A DNA stretch of 64,000 nt, taken from contig NZ_CP084260.1 of the NCBI RefSeq assembly GCF_022879575.1, forward strand, positions 2,294,001 to 2,358,000, read 5' to 3'. Source of the DNA: Caballeronia sp. SL2Y3 (GTDB taxonomy: Bacteria; Pseudomonadota; Gammaproteobacteria; Burkholderiales; Burkholderiaceae). Under the pieces are notes generated by a model. It was not told the origin of the DNA and ran no database searches. It saw only the letters and a program-made list of their open reading frames with translations. A program made the position numbers and the translations under genes. Numbering within the stretch: the first letter of the stretch is position 1; each line of letters opens with the position of its first letter. Of this stretch, positions 17,595-25,768 are shown piece by piece.

Positions 17595-18533
17595 TTGGCT
17601 ACGCTTATCTGCGGCTCGCTCGCCTACGACAACATCATGACCTTCCAGGGCCGCTTCGGCGACCACATCCTGCCGGACCAGGTGCACATGCTGAACATCA
17701 GCTTCCTGGTGCCGACGATGCGGCGCGACTTCGGCGGCTGCGCGGGCAACATCGCGTATGCGCTGAAGCTGCTCGGCGGCGATGCGAAGATCATGGCGAC
17801 GCTCGGCGAAGCGGACGCGCAGCTCTACATCGACCGGCTCGACGCGCTCGGATTGTCGAAGGAATACGTGCGCGTGCTGCCCGGCCAGCACTCGGCGCAA
17901 TGCTTCATCACGACCGACCTCGCGAACAATCAGATCACGGCCTTCCACCCCGGCGCGATGATGGAATCGCACCTGAACCGCGCGGACGAGGCGCAGGGCA
18001 TTACGCTCGGCATCGTGGCGCCGGACGGCGCGGACGGCATGCGCGAGCACGCCAGGCAGTTTGCGGCGGCGGGCGTGCCGTTCATCTTCGATCCGGGTCA
18101 GGGTTTGCCCATTCTTGAAGGTGTAGAGCTTTGTCGCATGATTGAACTTGCCACATACGTGACGGTCAACGATTACGAAGCCAAGTTGTTGAGCAACAAG
18201 ACCGGCTGGTCGATCGAAGACATCAAGAGCCGGGTCGAGGCGCTGGTCGTCACGCGCGGCGAACACGGCGCGCAGATCTATCATGAAGACGGAGTGATGG
18301 ACGTGCCGGCCGTGAAGGCGCGGCAAGTGGTGGACCCGACCGGCTGCGGCGACGCATTTCGCGGCGGCCTGTTGTACGGCATCGAGAACAAGCTTGGCTG
18401 GGAAAAGACGGGGCGTCTCGCGAGTCTGATGGGTGCGTTGAAAATCGAGCATCAGGGCCCGCAAACTTATGCGCCGACGCGCGCCGAAATCGAAGAGCGT
18501 TTCAAGCAGGCATTCGGAAGCAGCCTGTCGTGA
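17595..18533 (+). CDS. PfkB-family carbohydrate kinase (probable adenosine/ribokinase-like)
   Basis: A 312-residue sugar or nucleoside kinase. The N-terminal GSLAYDNIMTFQGRF and GGCAGNIAYALKLLGG motifs and the C-terminal PfkB signature VDPTGCGDAFRGGLLYG (about 252-268) are present. The start is TTG at 17595, preceded by AAGGA eight bases upstream; it fixes the conserved N-terminus and no nearby ATG exists. The family is often annotated as adenosine kinase; substrate here is inferred. The 25-base gap to the next gene suggests co-transcription. Confidence 0.82.
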   Translation: MATLICGSLAYDNIMTFQGRFGDHILPDQVHMLNISFLVPTMRRDFGGCAGNIAYALKLLGGDAKIMATLGEADAQLYIDRLDALGLSKEYVRVLPGQHSAQCFITTDLANNQITAFHPGAMMESHLNRADEAQGITLGIVAPDGADGMREHARQFAAAGVPFIFDPGQGLPILEGVELCRMIELATYVTVNDYEAKLLSNKTGWSIEDIKSRVEALVVTRGEHGAQIYHEDGVMDVPAVKARQVVDPTGCGDAFRGGLLYGIENKLGWEKTGRLASLMGALKIEHQGPQTYAPTRAEIEERFKQAFGSSLS

Positions 18534-18558
18534 TCGAGTGGATGAAGGGAGTGAAGGA

Positions 18559-19038
18559 ATGAAAACGGTAAGTCGCGTGGTGCTGGCAGCATCGCTCATC
18601 GGCTCAGTCGCGCTGACGGGCTGCGCCTACAACAGCAGTTCGCCCGACGTCTACACGGCGTCGCAGGCGCAGCGCGAGGAAACGGTGCGCATGGCGACCG
18701 TCGAGAGCGTGCGCGGCGTGAAGATCAGCTCGAACAACGGCCAGCCGACCGGCCTCGGCGCCATCGGCGGCGGCGCGCTCGGCGGCGTCGCGGCGGGCAG
18801 CGCAATCGGCGGCGGAAACGGGTCGATCATCGCGGGCATCATCGGCGGTCTCGCCGGCGCGGTGGCGGGCAACGCGGTCGAGAACAGCGTTTCGACCAAG
18901 AACGGGCTGGAAATCACCGTGCGTCTCGACAACGGCGACTTGCGGGCCATCACCCAAACGTCGAATGGCGAAGTGTTTCAAGCCGGCGAGCGCGTTCGGC
19001 TGCTGTCGAGCGGCGGCGTGACGCGCGTGACGCACTAA
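18559..19038 (+). CDS. Glycine-zipper outer-membrane lipoprotein (SlyB/Pal-like)
   Basis: A 159-residue lipoprotein. The signal peptide ends in a lipobox ALTGC with Cys at about residue 23. Residues 68-110 are Gly/Ala-rich with GxxxG spacing (GGGALGGVAAGSAIGGG, IIGGLAGAVAG), the glycine-zipper 2TM domain that inserts in the outer membrane. The remainder is a small beta-rich periplasmic domain. It follows the kinase closely and is closed by a strong terminator. A precise role (envelope integrity) is inferred from the SlyB family. Confidence 0.85.
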   Translation: MKTVSRVVLAASLIGSVALTGCAYNSSSPDVYTASQAQREETVRMATVESVRGVKISSNNGQPTGLGAIGGGALGGVAAGSAIGGGNGSIIAGIIGGLAGAVAGNAVENSVSTKNGLEITVRLDNGDLRAITQTSNGEVFQAGERVRLLSSGGVTRVTH

Positions 19039-19092
19039 GTTCGTCAGGGGTATTCCGCCGAGGATTCGCAGCCAGCCTGCGGTTGCTCAAAG

Positions 19093-19127
19093 AAGCGCAT
19101 GCATCGAAAGAGGCATGCGCTTTTTTC
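19093..19127 (+). terminator. Rho-independent terminator after the lipoprotein gene
   Basis: Stem AAGCGCATGC/GCATGCGCTT with a 10-base loop, followed by TTTTTT. It lies about 55 bases past the stop codon of the glycine-zipper lipoprotein gene. Confidence 0.85.
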
Positions 19128-19177
19128 GTTCGTCACGCGCTGCGAGCACGGCGCGAACTTACTTCGGGTGCCGAAGC

Positions 19178-19212
19178 GAAAAACCCGCCGCCGGTCTTGA
19201 CCGGCGACGGGT
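19178..19212 (-). terminator. Terminator after the histone H1-like gene
   Basis: On the minus strand a stem ACCCGTCGCCGGT/ACCGGCGGCGGGT with a tiny loop is followed by a T run (TTTTTC). It lies about 75 bases past the H1-like stop codon. The 19039-19288 gap thus carries back-to-back terminators for two convergent genes and nothing else I can see. Confidence 0.8.
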
Positions 19213-19288
19213 CGTGGCCGGGTAGGCCTACCCGGTCTTAAGGCACATCGACGTGTGCCGCGGTGCTTCGGACTGCTGTTGCCGCGAC

Positions 19289-19993
19289 TTACGGACGGCT
19301 GCCCGTCGGGAACGGCCATGCCGCCGCCGGGTTCAGCGCCGTCTTGACCGCAGTGGCCGGAGCCGCCGGAGCGGGCGTCGACACCGTGGTAGCCGTCGTT
19401 GCGGGAGCCGCAGCCGTCGTCTTCTTTGCAGCGGCAGCCTTCTTGGCCGGCGCCTTCTTTGCAGCAGGCTCGGCTTTCTTCGCTGCGGGAGCGGGCGCGG
19501 AGGCAGCAGGCGCAGCAGGGGCAGCGGCGGTTTTGGCCGACGCCTTCTTCGCAGGAGCCTTCTTCGCGGCAGCCTTCTTCGCGGGCGCTTTCTTCGCAGC
19601 GGCCTTCTTCGCCGCCGCTTTCTTCGCGGGCGCCTTCTTGGCAGCGGCCTTCTTCGCAGGCGCCTTCTTCGCGGCGGCCTTCTTGGCAGGCGCCTTCTTG
19701 GCTGCGGCCTTCTTCGTGGCTACCTTCTTGGTGGCGACCTTCTTCGCTGCGGCTTTCTTCGCGGGCGCCTTCTTGGCCGCTACCTTCTTCGTTGCGACCT
19801 TCTTTGCTGCTGCCTTCTTGGCCGGCGCAGCCTTCTTCGCCGCGACCTTCTTCACGGCGACTTTCTTCGCTGCAACCTTCTTCGCAGCGACCTTCTTCGC
19901 GGCTACCTTCTTCGCCGGAGCGGCGGCTTTCTTGGCGGGGGCTTTCTTTGCTGCAGCCTTTTTCGCGGCGGGTTTCTTCTTGGCAACTGCCAT
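19289..19993 (-). CDS. Histone H1-like AlaLys-rich DNA-binding protein
   Basis: A 234-residue protein made almost wholly of Ala, Lys and Pro. From residue 5 to about 160 it repeats [10 protein letters not shown] and KKVAAKK-type units, like the C-terminal tail of eukaryotic histone H1 and the HctB/AlgP proteins; the last 70 residues are Ala/Pro/Thr rich. It should bind DNA non-specifically and help organise the nucleoid. Repeats at the DNA level make length variation between strains likely. The start is well supported by GAAGGAG before ATG at 19993. The opposite strand also stays open for 252 codons, but this is a by-product of the repeats. Confidence 0.85.
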   Translation of the reverse strand: MAVAKKKPAAKKAAAKKAPAKKAAAPAKKVAAKKVAAKKVAAKKVAVKKVAAKKAAPAKKAAAKKVATKKVAAKKAPAKKAAAKKVATKKVATKKAAAKKAPAKKAAAKKAPAKKAAAKKAPAKKAAAKKAAAKKAPAKKAAAKKAPAKKASAKTAAAPAAPAASAPAPAAKKAEPAAKKAPAKKAAAAKKTTAAAPATTATTVSTPAPAAPATAVKTALNPAAAWPFPTGSRP

Positions 19994-20151
19994 GGTTTTT
20001 CTCCTTCAGGTTTTCAGATGAGAGTCAGTTCAAACAACACCCTTCGTCAAAACCCGCTTCTTCGCGTGGAGGCTCTCAGGGCACACGCTACGAAGCGGAT
20101 TATTCATCGGCGTACGCTGATCCCACCTGCTTACGCTAATGAATACGGCAA

Positions 20152-20181
20152 GGCGCGCCGTGCCCCGAGGCACCGCGCGCC
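20152..20181 (-). other. Strong GC hairpin downstream of nrdB
   Basis: GGCGCGCCGTGCC and GGCACCGCGCGCC form a 13-bp stem with one mismatch and a CCGA (minus strand TCGG) tetraloop. It lies about 270 bases past the nrdB stop and about 160 bases upstream of the H1-like start. There is only a weak T stretch after it (TTGCC). It may be the nrdB terminator or part of the H1-like leader. The rest of the 462-base gap (19994-20455) shows no gene; the H1-like promoter should be within it, with a TTGACG hexamer on the minus strand near 20046. Confidence 0.45.
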
Positions 20182-20455
20182 AAATTGAGTCAGCGCCCAT
20201 ACACGGCGCCGGCCATCGCTTGATCGAGCCAGCGAGCTTGTCGCCGGCATTTTCCGGGGGGAAGTTTGCCCATCCCATTGAAGGGAACGCAAAACGCCTG
20301 TCTTTCAATCGAACCACTTGGCCCGTCAAGTCAGTAGGCGCACTTTGCATCAGGCGACCGTTCTCCTAAACCTTGTCGGCGGGGCGCGCGCAATGACGCA
20401 CGCTGCTGCCCAGCCATCCCATCGATTTCGTCTGCAACACGTCCTGGGCTTGTTG

Positions 20456-21709
20456 TTATTCCCAGGTCAGCGCGCCGCCGGTTTGATACTCAATCACGCG
20501 TGTCTCGAAGAAGTTGCGTTCCTTCTTCAAGTCGATCATTTCGCTCATCCACGGGAACGGGTTTTCCTCGTTCGGGTAGAGCGGGTCCAGGCCGATCTGC
20601 TGGCAACGCCGATTGCAGATGAACCGCAAGTAGCTCTTGAACATCGACGCGTTCAGGCCGAGAACCCCGCGCGGCATGGTGTCTTCAGCGTAGCGATATT
20701 CAAGATCGACAGCTTGCTTGAAGAGCTCGCGAATCTCCGCTTTGAATTCGGCGGTCCACAGTTGCGGCTCTTCCAGCTTGATCTGGTTGATGAGGTCGAT
20801 GCCGAAGTTGCAGTGCATCGATTCATCGCGGAGGATGTACTGATACTGCTCCGCCGCGCCCGTCATCTTGTTCTGGCGACCCAGCGCCAGAATTTGCGTG
20901 AAGCCCACATAGAAGAAGAGCCCTTCCATGATGCAGGCGAACACGATCAACGACTTGAGCAATTTCTGGTCCGCTTCCAGCGTGCCGGTGGTGAAGGCCG
21001 GGTCGGTCAGCGTCTGGATGAACGGGATCAGGAACTCGTCCTTGTCACGGATCGACTTGACCTCGTGATACGCGTTGAAGATCTCGCTTTCGTCGAGGCC
21101 GAGCGATTCGACGATGTACTGATACGCATGCGTGTGGATCGCCTCTTCGAACGCCTGGCGCAGCAGGAACTGGCGGCACTCCGGAGCGGTGATATGACGA
21201 TACGTGCCGAGCACGATGTTGTTCGCGGCGAGCGAGTCGGCCGTGACGAAGAAGCCGAGGTTGCGCTTGACGATGCGGCGCTCGTCGTCGGACAGACCGT
21301 TCGGGTCTTTCCAGAGGGCGATGTCGCGCGACATGTTCACTTCCTGGGGCATCCAGTGATTCGCGCAGCCGGCGAGGTACTTCTCCCACGCCCACTTGTA
21401 CTTGAACGGCACGAGCTGGTTGACATCGGTCTTGCCGTTGATGATGCGCTTGTCTGCGACGTTGACGCGCGCTTCACTCTGCGCGGCGATGGCGCCAGCG
21501 GAAGGCGTGGCGGCTGCAGGAGGCACGAAGCCATCGGAGAAGATGTTCTGCGCCTGAGCAGTCTGATGGGCGGCTTGATGATCGAACGATTGGGCAGCAT
21601 GCGCTGCGCTCTGCGTACCGAAAGCCGTGCCTTGAGCGTTGCGCAACGTGTTGTGTTGCGAACCGCTCGACGGAGTTACGGCAGTGGTCTCGTCATCCCA
21701 GTTGAGCAT
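20456..21709 (-). CDS. nrdB: Class Ia ribonucleoside-diphosphate reductase, beta subunit
   Basis: A 417-residue small subunit that houses the diiron-tyrosyl radical needed by NrdA to make deoxyribonucleotides. In [15 protein letters not shown] the metal ligands Glu189 and His192 and the radical Tyr196 are spaced as Glu115, His118 and Tyr122 in E. coli. The C-terminal [10 protein letters not shown] corresponds to the tail that binds NrdA. About 85 N-terminal residues are a Gln/Ala/Ser-rich extension not found in the E. coli protein. The gene has its own promoter with NrdR boxes about 490 bases upstream and does not sit next to nrdA. Confidence 0.95.
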   Translation of the reverse strand: MLNWDDETTAVTPSSGSQHNTLRNAQGTAFGTQSAAHAAQSFDHQAAHQTAQAQNIFSDGFVPPAAATPSAGAIAAQSEARVNVADKRIINGKTDVNQLVPFKYKWAWEKYLAGCANHWMPQEVNMSRDIALWKDPNGLSDDERRIVKRNLGFFVTADSLAANNIVLGTYRHITAPECRQFLLRQAFEEAIHTHAYQYIVESLGLDESEIFNAYHEVKSIRDKDEFLIPFIQTLTDPAFTTGTLEADQKLLKSLIVFACIMEGLFFYVGFTQILALGRQNKMTGAAEQYQYILRDESMHCNFGIDLINQIKLEEPQLWTAEFKAEIRELFKQAVDLEYRYAEDTMPRGVLGLNASMFKSYLRFICNRRCQQIGLDPLYPNEENPFPWMSEMIDLKKERNFFETRVIEYQTGGALTWE

Positions 21710-21746
21710 AAATTCTCACCATCAATTTAGATCGGTTTGTACCATC

Positions 21747-21781
21747 TTTTCATGAGCGATAAAAGAGCTTGCTCATGAAAA
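21747..21781 (-). other. Stem-loop in the nrdB 5' leader
   Basis: TTTTCATGAGC and GCTCATGAAAA form a perfect 11-bp stem with a 13-base loop, about 40 bases upstream of the nrdB start codon. It lies inside the transcribed leader if transcription starts at the NrdR-box promoter near 22220. It could affect translation or mRNA stability. The stem is AT-rich and has no T tract. Confidence 0.5.
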
Positions 21782-21941
21782 TTCTCGTTTTCTAGCGATT
21801 TGGATTCAGCGTTGCTACCTGCATACAACACTTGGCTCTGCGCATGGTCTTTCATGCGTGATGCGAGCAAGAGAGAGACGGGTGTGAAGCGGTCCTCATC
21901 GACTCTCTTCAAGCGTTGCGATGTGTGATCGGACTGCGTGG

Positions 21942-21983
21942 CTTCAATGCTTCGGTCGATGCTTCCATCGATGCTTCGACGCT
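21942..21983. repeat. Short tandem repeat in the nrdB leader
   Basis: The plus strand carries about three imperfect copies of a 12-mer of the type TCGATGCTTCCA (ATGCTTCGGTCG, ATGCTTCCATCG, ATGCTTCGACGC). It lies in the 541-base nrdB leader (21710-22250), where two open frames of 61 codons (21727-21912) and 78 codons (21944-22180) on the minus strand have no recognised similarity and no clear ribosome binding sites. Confidence 0.5.
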
Positions 21984-22196
21984 GTCATGCGAACGCTTGG
22001 CGACGACCCGCGATGATCGTTCGAGGCGATCGACGCGAGTGCCGTTGATCGAATGCAATGCGATGCGAGCGAAGATGAAAGCGCGTGCTCGTTTCGGCTT
22101 CGCTCGATGACGCTCGAGCAGCCGAGCGAGGCGTCGTTCTTGCCTTCGCGCGCTTCGAATTCGTTGCCGAAGTTTAGCATTCGCTGCCTCGCTTTA

Positions 22197-22254
22197 CCAC
22201 TATATATTGTGTCCGATCAGGCGCTGCTCTACTACCTATAGCGCGCGGAGTCAA
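22197..22254 (-). promoter_or_regulatory. nrdB promoter with two NrdR-like boxes
   Basis: One box at 22197-22212 (plus strand CCACTATATATTGTGT) matches the NrdR consensus ACACWATATATWGTGT at nearly all positions; a weaker box at 22229-22244 (about 10 of 16) is spaced 32 bases away, as NrdR pairs usually are. On the minus strand TTGACT (22249-22254) and a poor -10 TAGAGC (22226-22231) are 17 bases apart, so one box falls in the promoter spacer and the other just downstream of the start site. Repression by NrdR-(d)ATP is therefore likely. Confidence 0.65.
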
Positions 22255-22460
22255 CGCCTCAAAGGGTCCAGCAACGCGCGAAGATTGTTGTGATCGATCT
22301 CGTGCATGAGCGCAAGCAACGCACCGAGCTTGCCTTCAGGAAAACCCTCACGCGCGAACCACGCGAGATAGTGACCGGGCAAGTCCGCGATGAGTCTGTC
22401 CTTGTACTTGCCATAGGGCATGGTCTGCGTCACGAGACGCTGCAGGTCATCGGGGTCCAT
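22251..22460 (-). CDS. DUF3820 family small protein
   Basis: A 69-residue protein of the DUF3820 family, recognised by the TMPYGKYKDRLIADLPGHYLAWFAREGFP core. Length matches the family, whose members are sometimes called putative quorum-sensing-regulated virulence factors without a defined biochemical role. The ATG at 22460 is chosen because the conserved part begins right after it; the frame stays open upstream but with no conserved residues. The gene stop lies within the -35 region of the nrdB promoter. Confidence 0.8.
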   Translation of the reverse strand: MDPDDLQRLVTQTMPYGKYKDRLIADLPGHYLAWFAREGFPEGKLGALLALMHEIDHNNLRALLDPLRR

Positions 22461-22578
22461 CGTGTCTTCACTCCTCGTTATGTCGATCGCATCACATGGC
22501 GCCCGGCGCGCGATCGCATGCGCCTGGTATCGGTGCCATAATCGCCGCTCTTGCCGCCATGACTGATCGCATTCTCCG

Positions 22579-23976
22579 ATGCCGCTCGCCGTCAAAGCTT
22601 TCATTGCTCCTCTCATCGTCGCGTGTGCGATGTTCATGGAAAGCGTCGACGCCAACGTCATCGTCACTGCAATCCCCGAAATGGCGCGCGCGTTCGGACG
22701 CGATCCCGTCACACTCAAGGTCGCCGTCACGAGTTACGTGCTCGGCTTAGGCGTCTTCATTCCGATCTGCGGCTGGGTGGCCGACCGCTTCGGCGCACGC
22801 GCGGTCTTTCGCGCGGCCATCGGCGTATTCGTTGCCGGTTCGATCCTGTGCGCGGCATCGACGTCGCTCGGGCCCTTCACCGTCGCGCGCTTCATACAGG
22901 GCGTGGGCGGCGCGATGATGGTACCGGTTGGCCGCATCATCATCTTCCGTTCGGTGCGCCGCTCGGAGTTCATTCGCGCGATGAACTATCTCTCGGTTCC
23001 CGCGATGCTCGGCCCTGCCGCCGGCCCCCTGCTCGGCGGCTTCATCACGACGTATCTGCACTGGCGGCTGATCTTCTTCATCAATATTCCGATCGGCATT
23101 GCGGGCATCTACCTGACCAATCGCTACATCGCCGACTCGCGCGAAGAACATCCGGGCCGGCTCGACTGGCTCGGCTTCTTTCTCTCGGCGGGCGCCGGCG
23201 TGTTGCTGCTGCTCGGGCTTTCGCTCGTCGGCGGCGAACTGGTGCCGCAAAGCGTTGCGTTCGCGATGTGCGCAGCCGGCGCGCTGATGGCCGCGCTCTA
23301 CTGTCTGTACGCGCGCCGGGCCGCGCGACCGCTACTCGACCTGCGCTTCTTTCGCGTGCCGACGTTTCAGGCGAGCGTCCTCGGCGGCTCGCTCTTTCGC
23401 ATCGGGCTCGGCGCGGTGCCGTTCCTCTTGCCGCTCGCGTTGCAGGAGGGTCTGGGCATGACGGCGTTCAAGTCAGGCGCGATCACCTGCGCATCGGCGT
23501 TCGGCGGGATGTTCATGCGCTCGCTTGCGGCGCGCGTGCTGCATCGATTCGGCTTCCGGCAGACGCTTCTCATCAACGCGGCGTTGTCGGGCTTGGCGAT
23601 TGCGGCATGCGGCACGTTCTTTCCCGGCACGCCGACTTGGGTGATCTGGGCTGTGGTGCTGCTCGGCGGCTTCTTTCCGGCGCTGCAGTTCACGAGCCTC
23701 AATTCGCTCGCCTATGCGGAGATCGAAACACGCGATGTCGGACGGGCGACGAGTCTTGCCAGCTTCGTGCAGCAGGTGTCGCTCGGGCTTGGCGTCACGG
23801 TGGCGGGGATCACGCTCGAGGTGACGCAGTACGTGAATGGTCATGCGACCGTGCGATGGTCGGACTTCTGGCCTGCGTTTGTTGTCGTCGGGTTGTTCTC
23901 GTTTCTTTCCATGCCGGTTACGGCTCGGTTGGCGCGGGATGCGGGGGTTGAGATTTCTCGGGGGACGCGGGGGTAA
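22579..23976 (+). CDS. MFS transporter, DHA2 (EmrB/QacA) family
   Basis: A 465-residue inner-membrane exporter of the major facilitator superfamily with about 14 hydrophobic segments. The first helix holds ESVDANVIVTAIPEM, the DHA2 form of motif D1, followed by the A-motif GWVADRFGARAVF (about 60-72) and motif C GPAAGPLLGGF (about 142-152). It probably exports hydrophobic drugs or organic ions using the proton gradient. No adaptor (EmrA) or regulator gene adjoins it. It is the only plus-strand gene between nrdB and nrdA, so it may be a later insertion between the nrd genes. Confidence 0.85.
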   Translation: MPLAVKAFIAPLIVACAMFMESVDANVIVTAIPEMARAFGRDPVTLKVAVTSYVLGLGVFIPICGWVADRFGARAVFRAAIGVFVAGSILCAASTSLGPFTVARFIQGVGGAMMVPVGRIIIFRSVRRSEFIRAMNYLSVPAMLGPAAGPLLGGFITTYLHWRLIFFINIPIGIAGIYLTNRYIADSREEHPGRLDWLGFFLSAGAGVLLLLGLSLVGGELVPQSVAFAMCAAGALMAALYCLYARRAARPLLDLRFFRVPTFQASVLGGSLFRIGLGAVPFLLPLALQEGLGMTAFKSGAITCASAFGGMFMRSLAARVLHRFGFRQTLLINAALSGLAIAACGTFFPGTPTWVIWAVVLLGGFFPALQFTSLNSLAYAEIETRDVGRATSLASFVQQVSLGLGVTVAGITLEVTQYVNGHATVRWSDFWPAFVVVGLFSFLSMPVTARLARDAGVEISRGTRG

Positions 23977-24015
23977 GGGTTCTTTGTTTTTTGCCTGTCG
24001 GCGGTGTTCGTTGGG

Positions 24016-24136
24016 CTTGTCTTGTCGTTGAACTTGTTTTCGCGTCGGTCTATTGGCGTTGCCCCTCCCCGGGGCGGGGGTTACTTTCTTTGCTGTCGAC
24101 CAGAGTAGGCGCTTCAGCGCCGTACTCTGGTCCCAT
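24016..24136 (+). repeat. Intergenic repeat, copy A, left part (split by IS)
   Basis: Starting with CTTGTCTTGTCGTTG, this stretch matches the reverse complement of 25928-26049 almost base for base, including GCGTTGCCCCTCCCCGGGGC and the arm ACTTTCTTTGC. It ends inside the inner hairpin GACCAGAGTA...TACTCTGGTC (about 24099-24133), where the IS481-type element begins. The remaining part of copy A continues after the element. No gene is encoded. Confidence 0.85.
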
Positions 24137-25416
24137 GTGTATAGACCGGAGACATGGGTAACACCTGTTCCAGGACATAGGTAACACTTCGGACGAATGG
24201 TTCGTCCGGAGTCGGTCATGACCTGGGATAGCAAAGACATCATGGAACTGCGGCTTGAATTCGTGAAGTTCGCCAGCCAAGAAGGTGCCAATCGACGCGC
24301 CTTGTGCCGTCAATACGGCATTAGTCCGAAGACCGGCTACAAGTGGATCAGGCGCTACGAGCAGGGCGACACCGCGCTGGCCGATCGATGCCGGCGGCCC
24401 ATCCATAGCCCGTCGCGTACAGCGGCCGATGTGGAGGCGCGCGTGGTCGAGCTGCGTCAAGCGCAGCCTGCGTGGGGCGCGCCCAAGATCGCGCGTCGCA
24501 TGAGCGATCTCGGTTGCGATCGAACCCCATCGCCCAGCACCGTGACGCGCATCCTGCATCGGCACGGCCTGATCAGCGCCGAGAGCAGCACCGCAGCCTT
24601 GCCGTGGCAGCGCTTCGAACACGCGCATCCCAACGATTTGTGGCAGATGGACTTCAAGGGCTGCATCGAACTGGATAGTGGGGCGCGCTGCGCGCCGTTC
24701 ACCGTGCTGGACGATCACTCGCGCTTCGATCTGGCACTCGATGCTTGTGGCAGCACGCCCACGCGGGTGGTGCGCGAGCACTTGCGCGCGGTGTTTCGCC
24801 GCTATGGCATGCCGCTGCGCATCAATGCGGACAACGGTCCGCCCTGGGGCAGCCCGGCGCGCTCGGGCCAGTTGACTGCGCTGGCGATCTGGCTGATACG
24901 CCTGGGCATCCGGATTTCGTACAGCCGTCCCCGGCACCCGCAGACCAATGGTAAAGACGAACGGTTTCATCGCACGCTCAAGGCCGAACTGCTCGCGGGC
25001 CGCCACTTCAAGAACCTGAAGAGCGCCCAGCAAGCCTTCGACGCATGGCGTCAGGTGTACAACCACGAGCGGCCGCATCAGGCGCTGGACATGGCCACAC
25101 CGATTTCGCGCTATCAACCGAGCCCGCGAGCGTATCCGGAGCGCATGCCGCCGATCGAATACGGGGACGCAGACGCGGTGGTTCGGGTCGGGCTCAACGG
25201 CGAGGTGCGCTTCCGGTCGCAACGCTTCAAAGTCTCGAGCGCGCTGGCGAACCTGCCGATCGCCCTGCGGGCGTGTCCGGGAACCGACGGCTGTTATGAC
25301 GTGTACTTCCTTCATCATCGAATCGATACCGTCAACTTGAAAGAGCGCAGCAGAAGCAGTTGAATGTGTTACCTATGTCCTGACACACCTGTTACCCATG
25401 TCTCCGGTCTATACAC
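24137..25416 (+). mobile_element. IS481-family insertion sequence, about 1.28 kb
   Basis: The ends are long inverted repeats: the first 51 bases from 24137 (GTGTATAGACCGGAGACATG...) match the reverse complement of the last 51 bases up to 25416, except for a short central block. One intact transposase gene fills the element. It sits in copy A of the intergenic repeat. I could not find a clear target duplication; the flanks read CCCAT at the left and TGCTGC at the right, while the uninterrupted copy has CCCATGCAAAG. Confidence 0.88.
24218..25363 (+). CDS. IS481-family transposase
   Basis: A 381-residue DDE transposase. An N-terminal helix-turn-helix (EFVKFASQEGANRRALCRQYGISPKTGYKWIRRY, about 10-45) is followed by an rve integrase core with catalytic Asp in LWQMDFKG, Asp in INADNGPPW and Glu in TNGKDERFHRTL. 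The last 60 residues form the IS481 C-terminal region. The start at 24218 (MTWDSKDIMELR) agrees with the MPW-type start of this family; an ATG seven codons earlier is possible. No stop codon or frameshift is seen, so the element may be active. Confidence 0.9.
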   Translation: MTWDSKDIMELRLEFVKFASQEGANRRALCRQYGISPKTGYKWIRRYEQGDTALADRCRRPIHSPSRTAADVEARVVELRQAQPAWGAPKIARRMSDLGCDRTPSPSTVTRILHRHGLISAESSTAALPWQRFEHAHPNDLWQMDFKGCIELDSGARCAPFTVLDDHSRFDLALDACGSTPTRVVREHLRAVFRRYGMPLRINADNGPPWGSPARSGQLTALAIWLIRLGIRISYSRPRHPQTNGKDERFHRTLKAELLAGRHFKNLKSAQQAFDAWRQVYNHERPHQALDMATPISRYQPSPRAYPERMPPIEYGDADAVVRVGLNGEVRFRSQRFKVSSALANLPIALRACPGTDGCYDVYFLHHRIDTVNLKERSRSS

Positions 25417-25575
25417 TGCTGCAAAGAAAGTAACCAAAGAAAGCAGCTTTTTTTGGCCCGCAGCAGTAACAGTGTGGTCACTTCGCAGGAAGTCATTGGC
25501 CCTCAGTTTGAAGCAACCCTGAATCACCTTCCACGCCCACTGACCACCACGTCCGCCGAGCCCCTTGGCTCGTCA
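25417..25575 (+). repeat. Intergenic repeat, copy A, right part
   Basis: This continues copy A after the IS. GCAAAGAAAGTAACCAAAGA and the downstream stretch through CACCTTCCACGCCCACTGA to GAGCCCCTTGGCTCGT match the reverse complement of 25769-25920, at lower identity in the middle. The 193 bases between the two copies (25576-25768) carry no recognisable gene. Confidence 0.8.
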
Positions 25576-25768
25576 AAACCTTCGGGAACATCGCGCATGT
25601 CCTTCTTCTCGCGTTGCCCATGCCAATCCGTCGAGCGTGGCTGCCTCTAACGCCTGAAGCGGAATCCGCGCGACAGACGCTGCCCGCGCTGAACCCGGAC
25701 AAGCACGCGACGTAGTTCGACACAGGCACTTCTTTCTTCCATGCGACACGCGCAAACGCACGTTGGTG

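Noticed and set aside
19080-19215. CRISPR-like or repeat array between the lipoprotein and H1-like genes
   Set aside because: The structures are two separate terminators without spaced direct repeats. No CRISPR array was seen anywhere in the window.
19253-20188. Long plus-strand frames rich in Leu, Phe, Ala and Arg opposite the H1-like gene
   Set aside because: They are the reverse complement of the [10 protein letters not shown] repeats; the minus frame has a ribosome binding site, a terminator and a known family.
20139-20369. Short open frames on both strands starting near 20139 and 20350
   Set aside because: Both run through the GGCGCGCCGTGCC hairpin, which gives similar peptides on each strand; no supported start or family.
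21727-22180. Two short minus-strand frames of 61 and 78 codons upstream of nrdB
   Set aside because: No recognised similarity or good ribosome binding sites; they may be translated but I cannot support them as genes.
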